Shown here: piece by piece, positions 1-5,921 of the stretch | How positions within the stretch are numbered: the stretch's first letter is position 1 | Layout of the letters: the number at the start of each line of letters is the position of its first letter | Assembly (NCBI GenBank): GCA_012510935.1 | Contig: JAAZHB010000050.1 | Location: forward strand, 1 to 5,958 | DNA: 5,958 nt | DNA from: Clostridiales bacterium | Lineage (GTDB): Bacteria > Bacillota_A > Clostridia > Peptostreptococcales > Anaerovoracaceae | Direction of reading: 5' to 3' | The notes under the pieces: generated by a model | Told to the model about the DNA's origin: nothing | The model's database searches: none | Seen by the model: only the letters and a program-made list of their open reading frames with translations | Translations under genes and position numbers: made by a program

Positions 1-106
1 CCTCAGGCCAGATTCTCTTAATAGCCTGAGCTAGAATATGAGATGAGGTATGTCTAAATCTATCTCTCACTTCTTCATTGTTGAAGTCAATCTTTTCTTT
101 GCTCAT
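1..106 (-). CDS. thrS: Threonyl-tRNA synthetase, N-terminal fragment (runs off window), TGS-less
   Basis: This is the first 35 codons of a gene that continues beyond the window edge. The peptide starts MSKEKIDFNNEEVRDRF and then has RHTSSHILAQAIKRIWPE. That stretch matches the start of the ThrRS editing (second additional) domain, where E. coli has an HxxxH pair (H73/H77) followed by a conserved IKxLWP segment; here the pair is H19 and H23. ThrRS joins threonine to tRNA-Thr in the cytoplasm, and the editing domain removes mischarged serine. The usual N-terminal TGS domain of about 60 residues is absent. The start is firm: AAGGAG (119-114) sits 7 nt before the ATG, and an in-frame stop (142-140) lies upstream with no other ATG, GTG or TTG start that has a ribosome binding site. 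It lies 41 bp after thiI and is probably co-transcribed. An AlaX/AlaRS-type editing protein is possible because the domain is shared, but the IKRIWPE segment favours ThrRS. The catalytic core is not visible. Confidence 0.82.
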   Translation of the reverse strand, partial: MSKEKIDFNNEEVRDRFRHTSSHILAQAIKRIWPE

Positions 107-113
107 ATACTCT

Positions 114-119
114 CTCCTT
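114..119 (-). promoter_or_regulatory. Ribosome binding site of thrS
   Basis: AAGGAG on the minus strand, 7 nt before the thrS ATG, is the strongest Shine-Dalgarno match in the window. It matters because it fixes the start of thrS at the editing domain and so supports the absence of a TGS domain. Confidence 0.85.
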
Positions 120-138
120 ATTAATTTATATTTGAATA

Positions 139-144
139 ATTATA
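139..144 (-). promoter_or_regulatory. Possible internal -10 box for thrS
   Basis: A perfect TATAAT lies just after the thiI stop codon, about 33 nt before the thrS start. There is no good -35 at 16-18 bp; the nearest candidate, TTGTAG, lies inside the end of thiI at a 20-bp spacing. It could give thrS some transcription of its own, or it could be chance in AT-rich DNA. Confidence 0.25.
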
Positions 145-147
145 CTA

Positions 148-1329
148 CTATCTTGGCTTAATTTCTACAATCTCTTCAGATGAAACGGCATCTTTAACAA
201 GGGTTTCTACATCAAGAGCAGACTCTGACTTTTCAATTCTAAAGAGCTTTGGCTTTGTAACAGGATGCTTAGGCAGAAAAACAGTACAGCAGTCTTCATA
301 TGGCTGAATTGAAATATCATATGTACCAATTTCTCTTGCCTTATCCATAATATCAATTTTATCTACCCCAATTAGCGGACGCATAACAGGCATTTTTACA
401 ACAGCATCAGTTACACAAAGAGCTTCAGCCGTCTGGCTTGCAACCTGTCCAAGATTCTCTCCTGTTATTAACATAATATTATGATTCTTAATTGCTATTT
501 CTTCGGCAATACGCATGATAAATCTTCTGACAAGCAAAGTAGTTTCATCCTCTGGACAGTTCTGAACAATTTGTTCTTGAATTGGCAGAATATTTACAAT
601 ATGCATTCTAATTGTACCCATATATCCAGCAAGCACCTCAACAAGATCTTCAACTTTCTGCCTTGCTCTTTGGCTTGTATAAGGATATGAATGAAAATGT
701 ACTGCTTCAATAGTCATTCCTCTCTTTGCCATCATAAAAGCGGCAACAGGACTGTCTATACCACCAGACATCAGGATCATACCTCTTCCATTAGTGCCCA
801 AAGGTAAGCCTCCAAATCCTTTTATCTTGTCTCTAAATACATATGCGCCTTCATGTCTAACATCAACAAATAGTTCGCAATCAGGCTTATGAACATCAAC
901 GGACAGAACTTTGCAGGTCTTTAAGATAATTGCACCAATCTGCTTTGCAATATCTGGTGATTGAACCGGGAAGGTCTTATCTGCTCTTTTGGCCTTAACC
1001 TTAAAAGTCTTAATACCTTCTTCTTCAATTAGCTTTAGCATAAAATCAGATGCTGCCTTTCCAATAGCGTCCATATCCTTTGGTGCTTCTACTGCAGGGC
1101 TAACAGAAGCTACGCCAAAAACATCTGAGCATTTCTTAATAACATCCATTCGAGGGGCTATTGTGCTAACCCTTACGAGCATTAATCCGTTAACCCATTT
1201 TGCTTCAACATCATCAAAGCAACTTAGTTTATTCTTAAGTCTTTCAAGGAGGATTCTTTCAAAATAAGGTCTATTCATTCCCTTAAGAGCAACCTCTCCA
1301 CATCTTACTAGATATAAATTTTTTTCCAT
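148..1329 (-). CDS. thiI: tRNA 4-thiouridine synthase ThiI (rhodanese-free form)
   Basis: A 393-residue enzyme that activates U8 of tRNA by adenylation and replaces its oxygen with sulfur to give s4U. In many bacteria it also supplies sulfur for the thiazole of thiamine. Seen here: the N-terminal family signature GEVALKGMNRPYFE (residues 11-24), a ferredoxin-like/THUMP tRNA-binding region (about 60-167), and then a PP-loop ATPase domain with SGGIDS at 188-193. GENLGQVASQT (290-300) and PYEDCCTVFLPKHPVTKP (343-360) are also characteristic. C347/C348 mark the position of the catalytic-domain cysteine (C344 in E. coli). The protein ends about 90 residues short of E. coli ThiI (482 aa), so the C-terminal rhodanese domain with the persulfide cysteine is missing. 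This is the usual Gram-positive form, which takes sulfur from a partner desulfurase. That fits the desulfurase gene 49 bp upstream. The start has AAAGG 6 nt upstream. Cytoplasmic; probably in one operon with the desulfurase gene and thrS. Confidence 0.97.
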   Translation of the reverse strand: MEKNLYLVRCGEVALKGMNRPYFERILLERLKNKLSCFDDVEAKWVNGLMLVRVSTIAPRMDVIKKCSDVFGVASVSPAVEAPKDMDAIGKAASDFMLKLIEEEGIKTFKVKAKRADKTFPVQSPDIAKQIGAIILKTCKVLSVDVHKPDCELFVDVRHEGAYVFRDKIKGFGGLPLGTNGRGMILMSGGIDSPVAAFMMAKRGMTIEAVHFHSYPYTSQRARQKVEDLVEVLAGYMGTIRMHIVNILPIQEQIVQNCPEDETTLLVRRFIMRIAEEIAIKNHNIMLITGENLGQVASQTAEALCVTDAVVKMPVMRPLIGVDKIDIMDKAREIGTYDISIQPYEDCCTVFLPKHPVTKPKLFRIEKSESALDVETLVKDAVSSEEIVEIKPR

Positions 1330-1378
1330 TACACACCTTTTTCCATATATTTTATCAGTAAACTTTCATCTTATCTTT

Positions 1379-2566
1379 CTATCTAAAACTTCCTAGTTTT
1401 CTAAACTTATTTACTGCCTTCGTAGTTCTGTCTATTACATAATCCATCTGACTTATCGTATTGCTTTCATCAAAACTGAATCTGATTGCTCCTTCAACTT
1501 GCTTGTGGTCGAGTCCCATCTCTTTAAGTACATGGCTTCCACCACCCTTATGCGATGAACAAGCTGAACCCGTAGCTACATATATGCCATCTTGTTCTAA
1601 GGTATGAAGCAATACCTCGCCTCTAGTTCCAACGAAAGATATATTGAGAACAGATGGGCATCGCATTCCGCCATCTTCCAAGCCATAACCAATCTCATTA
1701 GGTCCATTAAGCTTTATATCTTGTAGCGAAGCGAAGAGTCCATGCCTCAAGTATTCATTTGTCCTTGCAATAGATTTCATCTTAGTGCGTAAATCATTGC
1801 AAGATTGTGTTGATGCCAGTCCAAATCCAGCGATAGAAGGAACATTCTCAGTACCAGACCTATAACCGTTTTCCTGTCCTCCTCCTGTAATATAAGCTGG
1901 CAGATTCAAACCATTTCTCATATAAAGCAGTCCAATTCCTTTAGGGCCATGAATCTTGTGTCCGCTTGCTGAAATCAAATCAAAAGGAGCATCCTTCATA
2001 GACAGCTTTCCATAAGCTTGAACCGCATCTGTGTGAAATAAAATATTCTGAGAAGTCTTTGTTGCATATTCTTTTACACAACGGTAGGCTTCAATTAGTG
2101 GCTCTATCGTTCCTGTCTCATTATTTACAGTCATTAGAGAAACCATTATTGTATTGTTATCTAGTGCATCTTCTAAATCTTTAACACTTATGCAGCCTTC
2201 AGTGTCAACGCTTAAATATATGACTTCATATCCATCATCCTCGAGTCTGTGACAAGTTTGCAGCACAGCTGGATGTTCGACTTTTGAAGTAATAATCTTA
2301 TTACCTCTTCTTTTCAACTTCCTGCACACACCATAAAGAGCCATATTATCAGATTCAGTTCCACTTGCAGTTATAATTACCTCTCCACCGCTTGGAAATT
2401 GTTCTTGTATATTTCTTCTTCCTTCATTTAAAACATTTGCAGCCTCAAAGCCCAAGGTGTGCAAAGCACCAGGATTCCCATAACAATCTTTTGATATTGT
2501 GTATACTAAATCTGTTACTTCATCAAATTGTCTAGTTGTAGCACTATTGTCCAAATATACTATCAT
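1379..2566 (-). CDS. nifS: Cysteine desulfurase (NifS/IscS family), likely sulfur donor for ThiI
   Basis: A 395-residue class V aminotransferase-fold enzyme using pyridoxal phosphate. It removes sulfur from L-cysteine, giving alanine and an enzyme-bound persulfide. Seen here: the family N-terminus MIVYLDNSATT; SGTES (68-72) and VEHPA (96-100); NNETGTIEP (148-156); HTDAVQAYGK (178-187); the PLP-binding lysine K204 in SGHKIHGPKG; RSGTEN (236-241); and the catalytic cysteine C336 in ATGSACSSHKGGGSHVL. Length is normal for the family. The ATG is preceded by AGAAGGG at 7 nt. A second ATG 4 nt upstream is out of frame. It starts its own transcription unit behind the rny terminator and is followed after 49 bp by thiI. 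In Bacillus subtilis the thiI-linked desulfurase NifZ supplies ThiI for s4U synthesis; by context this gene probably does the same rather than general Fe-S assembly, but sequence alone cannot exclude a broader role. Confidence 0.96.
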   Translation of the reverse strand: MIVYLDNSATTRQFDEVTDLVYTISKDCYGNPGALHTLGFEAANVLNEGRRNIQEQFPSGGEVIITASGTESDNMALYGVCRKLKRRGNKIITSKVEHPAVLQTCHRLEDDGYEVIYLSVDTEGCISVKDLEDALDNNTIMVSLMTVNNETGTIEPLIEAYRCVKEYATKTSQNILFHTDAVQAYGKLSMKDAPFDLISASGHKIHGPKGIGLLYMRNGLNLPAYITGGGQENGYRSGTENVPSIAGFGLASTQSCNDLRTKMKSIARTNEYLRHGLFASLQDIKLNGPNEIGYGLEDGGMRCPSVLNISFVGTRGEVLLHTLEQDGIYVATGSACSSHKGGGSHVLKEMGLDHKQVEGAIRFSFDESNTISQMDYVIDRTTKAVNKFRKLGSFR

Positions 2567-2617
2567 TCATTTACCCTTCTGAATTACCAATAGACGAACT
2601 TATAATCAAATATCTTT

Positions 2618-2646
2618 GTTATATATTACTCGAGTTATTATATCAA
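2618..2646 (-). promoter_or_regulatory. Sigma-A-type promoter of the nifS-thiI-thrS unit
   Basis: On the minus strand, TTGATA (2646-2641) is followed by a 17-bp spacer and TATAAC (2623-2618). Each box has 5 of 6 consensus bases at ideal spacing. The predicted transcript starts near 2611, giving a leader of about 45 nt before the desulfurase ATG. The -35 box lies immediately after the T-run of the rny terminator and shares bases with it. Confidence 0.65.
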
Positions 2647-2674
2647 AAAACTCCCCGTTTTTTAACGGGGAGTT
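2645..2674 (-). terminator. Intrinsic terminator of rny
   Basis: An 11-bp perfect stem (AACTCCCCGTT pairing with AACGGGGAGTT; arms 2674-2664 and 2659-2649 read on the minus strand) with a 4-nt loop of A residues, followed by more T residues. It begins 5 nt after the rny stop codon. The GC-rich centre and trailing T-run make it a strong Rho-independent terminator. On the plus strand the hairpin is followed by TTCCTTTTTA-like sequence, but no plus-strand gene ends there. Confidence 0.93.
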
Positions 2675-2679
2675 CCTTT

Positions 2680-4224
2680 TTATTTAGCATAATCTGTCGC
2701 TTTAGTCTCTCTGATAACATTAACCTTAATCTGCCCAGGATATTCAAGCTCAGCTTCGATTTTCTTTGCAATATCTCTAGCAAGCATTGGTATCTCGTCA
2801 TCCTTAACCATGTTAGGTTTAACAGCAACTCTGATTTCTCTTCCTGCCTGAATTGCATATGCCTTTTCAACGCCCTTAGTGGTATTTGCAATATTTTCAA
2901 GATTCTCAAGTCTCTTAATATATGATTCAAGAGTCTCTCTTCTAGCACCAGGTCTAGCAGCACTTAATGCATCAGCAGAAGCTACTAATACAGCTTCCAT
3001 AGTTGTTGCTTCAACATCACCATGATGAGCTTCAACGCCATTAATTACCTTCCATGATTCCTTATACTTCTTGCAAATATTGACACCAATCTCAACATGA
3101 GTTCCTTCGACCTCATGGTCAATTGATTTGCCAATGTCATGAAGAAGACCTGCTCTTCTAGCTAATCTAGCATCATATCCAAGTTCCTCAGCCATAAGGC
3201 CAGCAAGGATAGATACTTCTATGGAATGCTTAAGCACATTCTGTCCATATGACGTTCTATACTTAAGTCTACCAAGAAGTTTGATTAGTTCAGGATGAAG
3301 GTTGTGAACACCTGTCTCGAAGCATGCCTGCTCTCCTTCTTCCTTAATAATTGTATTAACTTCTTTTGTTGCTTTCTGTACCATCTCCTCAATTCTTGCA
3401 GGATGTATACGTCCGTCAACAATAAGCTTCTCAAGTGCAATTCTTGCAATTTCTCTTCTAACTGGATCAAAACCAGATAGAATTACAGCCTCTGGAGTAT
3501 CATCAATAATCAAATCTACTCCTGTAAGTGTCTCGATGGCACGAATATTACGACCTTCTCTACCAATGATACGACCTTTCATATCATCACTTGGTAGGTG
3601 TACTACCGAAACTGTAGTCTCAGTAACCTGGTCAGCCGCATATCTTTGAATAGCCATTGTAATAATTTCCTTGGCTTTCTTATCTGCGTCTTCTTTCGCT
3701 TCTGACTCAATTTGAGTAATCAATGCAGAAGCATCTTTTCTAATATCTTTCTCTATGCTTTCAAGAAGGATTCCTTTAGCTTCATCTTTGGTATATCCTG
3801 AAATTCTTTCAAGCTCAGAAATCTGTTTAGCAATGTAGCTATCAATTTCTTTGTGCTTCTCGTCCATAGAGCGTTCCTTCTTCGAAAGATTCTGTTCTCT
3901 CTTGTCAATGTTATCAAGTTTGCGCTCGATATTCTCTTCCTTTTGAAGAACTCTTCTCTCTGATTTCGATACTTCGGTTCTTCTTAAACGAAGTTCGCTT
4001 TCTAAATCTTCTCTCTGACGATGTATTTCTTCTTTTGCCTCAAGAACTTTCTCTTTCTTGATGTTCTCTGCTTTACTTTGAGCATCCAAAACAAGGTTCT
4101 GTGCTTTCATCTCTGCGCTTCCGATGGTTTTCTCTCCCATCATCTTGCGATAAATATATCCGACAAAAACGCCGACAATAAGGAATACAACGCCTACAAT
4201 TACAGCCAAAACTGTTGATGTCAT
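2680..4224 (-). CDS. rny: Ribonuclease Y
   Basis: A 514-residue membrane-anchored endoribonuclease that makes the first cuts in mRNA decay and processes selected transcripts and riboswitch RNAs in Gram-positive bacteria. Domains in order: one N-terminal membrane helix (about residues 4-25); a long charged coiled coil (about 30-190); a KH RNA-binding domain with [12 protein letters not shown] (217-228) and the following DLIIDDTPE; an HD phosphohydrolase domain with the metal-binding HD pair H362-D363 in [12 protein letters not shown] and the later HHGDVE (400-405); and the conserved C-terminal region with [20 protein letters not shown] (421-440), ending DYAK. Length matches the usual roughly 520 residues, and nothing looks broken. 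The ATG follows AAGGGGG at 7 nt. It has its own strong promoter and terminator, so it is probably a single-gene unit, although no terminator separates it from the murE-like gene upstream. Confidence 0.98.
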   Translation of the reverse strand: MTSTVLAVIVGVVFLIVGVFVGYIYRKMMGEKTIGSAEMKAQNLVLDAQSKAENIKKEKVLEAKEEIHRQREDLESELRLRRTEVSKSERRVLQKEENIERKLDNIDKREQNLSKKERSMDEKHKEIDSYIAKQISELERISGYTKDEAKGILLESIEKDIRKDASALITQIESEAKEDADKKAKEIITMAIQRYAADQVTETTVSVVHLPSDDMKGRIIGREGRNIRAIETLTGVDLIIDDTPEAVILSGFDPVRREIARIALEKLIVDGRIHPARIEEMVQKATKEVNTIIKEEGEQACFETGVHNLHPELIKLLGRLKYRTSYGQNVLKHSIEVSILAGLMAEELGYDARLARRAGLLHDIGKSIDHEVEGTHVEIGVNICKKYKESWKVINGVEAHHGDVEATTMEAVLVASADALSAARPGARRETLESYIKRLENLENIANTTKGVEKAYAIQAGREIRVAVKPNMVKDDEIPMLARDIAKKIEAELEYPGQIKVNVIRETKATDYAK

Positions 4225-4265
4225 TTGCAGACCCCCTTATATTATTAAAATTGTATCTATACTAA

Positions 4266-4314
4266 ATTATTTGCATTGTTCAGCAAGAACAAGCAGTCCA
4301 AATTGCATAATAAT
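4266..4314 (-). promoter_or_regulatory. Foldable 5' leader of rny
   Basis: In the predicted leader, an outer 10-bp stem pairs ATTATT-A-TGCA (4314-4304, one bulged base) with TGCAAATAAT (4275-4266). Inside it lies a smaller hairpin, TTGTTC (4292-4287) with GAACAA (4281-4276) around a 5-nt loop. It starts at or within a few bases of the predicted mRNA 5' end. It matches no riboswitch class that I recognise. A 5'-end stem could shield the mRNA from decay or serve in feedback by RNase Y itself; the function is inferred. Confidence 0.4.
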
Positions 4315-4327
4315 ACTACAGTATTAT
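4310..4327. promoter_or_regulatory. 18-bp perfect dyad over the rny -10/+1 region, operator candidate
   Basis: ATAATACT and AGTATTAT form perfect 8-bp arms around a 2-bp centre (4318-4319). The dyad overlaps the -10 box (4328-4323) and the predicted start point (about 4316). A 2-nt centre is too short for an RNA hairpin loop, so if it is functional it is more likely a protein-binding site. I do not recognise the regulator; it does not fit the BlaI/CopY (TACAnnTGTA) or PerR patterns. Confidence 0.35.
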
Positions 4328-4351
4328 ACATTATTCGTTTTTTTAAGTCAA
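4323..4351 (-). promoter_or_regulatory. Strong sigma-A-type promoter of rny
   Basis: TTGACT (4351-4346), a 17-bp spacer rich in A, and a perfect TATAAT (4328-4323): 11 of 12 consensus bases at ideal spacing. The predicted start point is near 4316, giving a leader of about 92 nt before the rny ATG. This is the best promoter match in the window. Confidence 0.8.
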
Positions 4352-4376
4352 GATTGAGGAGATGTTGTAAAGGATA

Positions 4377-5915
4377 TTAGAAAAGAGATTGCATTGTAAC
4401 TTCAACATCTGAAGGTACAGTTACATACTCTGTTCCACGCTTTTGTGTCTTCTCTCTGCCCTTGCCCGCAGCTATAACGATTACAGATTCATCTGCTTCT
4501 TCAATCGCCTTGCTAAGAGCCTTCACCCTATCTACAACGATTTCATAATCTCCACCGGTTTTTGCAACATATTTGCTGATTTCTTCACAGATTGACATGC
4601 AGTCTTCTTCACCGCAATCTTCTTCAGTCAGATAGGTTTTCTTACAATATATACCAGCAAGTTCACCTAGCGCTTCTCTTCTTGATAAAGCTTTTCCTCC
4701 AGCACAGCCAAATACAATTACAAGATCTCTTGTAGGGAATTCTTTCTTTATTGATTTAAATAATGCTTCATAGCTCAAGGTATTATGTGCATAGTCTACT
4801 AAAACAATTTTAGTAGAGTCGTAACTTCTAAAGACCTCCATTCGACCAGGTGCTACTGCCTTGATTAAACCAGATTTAATAAATTCTAATGGCACATCAA
4901 GTGCAACTGCTATTGCAGACGAAGCTAATGCATTCTCAATATTGATAGTGCCAAATACAGCTAATTCAATATGTGTAGATACGCTTCTATTATCTTTTTC
5001 ATCTGATATTGATTCGTAACCGTTAACATTTGACACAATTAAGTCGAATGAGACATGCCCATCATCGGATTCGATATTATCAGCAAAAATATTAGCGTCC
5101 TTTGACTTTTGACTGAAGGTCAAAACTCTTTTACAGTTGGAAGCTTTCTTCCTAAGAGCTCCTTGCTCTTTGCAATCTAAATTAATGCATGCAATACGGC
5201 AAGAGTCCAAAATTCGGAGTTTTGAATGAAAATAATCTCCATAATCTGAATGTTCTATAGGGCTAATATGATCTTGACCAATATTAAGAAAACAGCCAAC
5301 CTCATAATCGATGCCTGATACTCTTCCATATTTAAGTGCTTGGCTAGAAACCTCCATAACCATGTGACTAATGCCCGAATTAATTGCATTATTCATGTGT
5401 TCATATAGTTCTAGATTCTCTGGTGTGGTTAAATGCGATTCTACTAAACTTACACCATCGTAGTTCTCAATTCCTGAGCATACAGCAACTGGATTTTGTC
5501 CAATAGATTCCATATAGTCATTAAGAATTTGTCTTGTAAGATAAGTAGTAGTGGACTTACCTTTTGTTCCAGTAATCCCAATCATACCAATTTCTTTGGA
5601 AAGGTCACCATAAAAGAGTTTGGATAAAATTGGCATAGCAAATCTGATGTCATTTACTATTACTGCAGGAAAATCGGGACCAATATCATAAGATGTCTCG
5701 CTAAAATAGCAGCATGCACCGTTATTAATCGCATCAACCAAATATTGTTTCTTAAAATGTGCGCCTTTGCAAATAAAGATAAAACCGGGTTTCACATTTT
5801 TCGAGTTATATGTAATTCCTGTAATCTCATTACATAAAGCTTTAGTACTTTCACCGTTTGTAGATACGAGCAAGTGATTCTCGCTCAGGGCTCCTATGAA
5901 TCTTTCTAATTTCAT
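4377..5915 (-). CDS. murE: MurE-family ligase (UDP-MurNAc-tripeptide synthetase), streptococcal-type
   Basis: A 512-residue Mur ligase. MurE adds the third amino acid (meso-diaminopimelate, lysine or another diamino acid) to UDP-MurNAc-L-Ala-D-Glu, using ATP in the cytoplasm. Seen here: an N-terminal UMP-binding domain with KGAHFKKQYLVDAI (50-63); the ATP loop GITGTKGKSTTT (113-124); HLTTPENLEL (161-170); MEVSSQAL (187-194); NIGQDHISPIEHSDYGDYFHSK (211-232), whose K232 is the expected carbamylated lysine; PGRME (356-360); VDYAHN (373-378); and C-terminal AAGKGREKTQ (482-491). The DHISPIEH...DYF..K pattern and KGA.FKK.YL resemble the streptococcal lysine-adding MurE more than the DAP type. The recognition loop, DNPR in DAP enzymes, reads EDCG (432-435) in LTEEDCGEEDCMSI, so the substrate cannot be assigned. 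Start: first in-frame ATG after a TGA 6 nt upstream; the GGAG is 13 nt away, so the ribosome site is weak. A MurE paralogue is possible. Confidence 0.85.
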   Translation of the reverse strand: MKLERFIGALSENHLLVSTNGESTKALCNEITGITYNSKNVKPGFIFICKGAHFKKQYLVDAINNGACCYFSETSYDIGPDFPAVIVNDIRFAMPILSKLFYGDLSKEIGMIGITGTKGKSTTTYLTRQILNDYMESIGQNPVAVCSGIENYDGVSLVESHLTTPENLELYEHMNNAINSGISHMVMEVSSQALKYGRVSGIDYEVGCFLNIGQDHISPIEHSDYGDYFHSKLRILDSCRIACINLDCKEQGALRKKASNCKRVLTFSQKSKDANIFADNIESDDGHVSFDLIVSNVNGYESISDEKDNRSVSTHIELAVFGTINIENALASSAIAVALDVPLEFIKSGLIKAVAPGRMEVFRSYDSTKIVLVDYAHNTLSYEALFKSIKKEFPTRDLVIVFGCAGGKALSRREALGELAGIYCKKTYLTEEDCGEEDCMSICEEISKYVAKTGGDYEIVVDRVKALSKAIEEADESVIVIAAGKGREKTQKRGTEYVTVPSDVEVTMQSLF

Positions 5916-5921
5916 TAGCTT

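Noticed and set aside
481..690. Plus-strand open frame of 69 codons
   Set aside because: It lies wholly antisense to the well-conserved thiI, has no recognisable domain and its composition looks like a frame shadow.
989..1267. Plus-strand open frame of 92 codons, serine- and leucine-rich
   Set aside because: It is antisense to the N-terminal half of thiI; the low-complexity protein is typical of reverse-strand shadows.
1330..1378. Separate promoter or terminator between the desulfurase gene and thiI
   Set aside because: The 49-bp gap has only the thiI ribosome site and AT-rich filler, with no hairpin and no paired -35/-10 boxes.
2599..2604. TATAAG as the -10 box for the desulfurase gene
   Set aside because: No usable -35 at 16-18 bp; the TTGATA-N17-TATAAC pair just upstream is much better.
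2645..2674. Terminator acting for a plus-strand gene
   Set aside because: No credible plus-strand gene leads into it; the better T-run is on the minus strand.
2643..2963. Minus-strand open frame of 106 codons overlapping the end of rny and its terminator
   Set aside because: It is in another frame of the conserved RNase Y C-terminus and runs through the terminator hairpin; no family is recognised.
3285..3480. Two overlapping open frames of 61 codons on opposite strands
   Set aside because: Both lie inside the conserved KH-HD part of rny and show no family features.
4021..4218. Plus-strand open frame of 65 codons
   Set aside because: It is antisense to the membrane helix and coiled coil of RNase Y; its cysteine- and phenylalanine-rich product is a shadow.
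4225..4376. Known riboswitch, T-box or small RNA gene in the murE-rny gap
   Set aside because: The gap is explained by a promoter, leader and ribosome site; I see no T-box motif, terminator/antiterminator pair or recognised aptamer.
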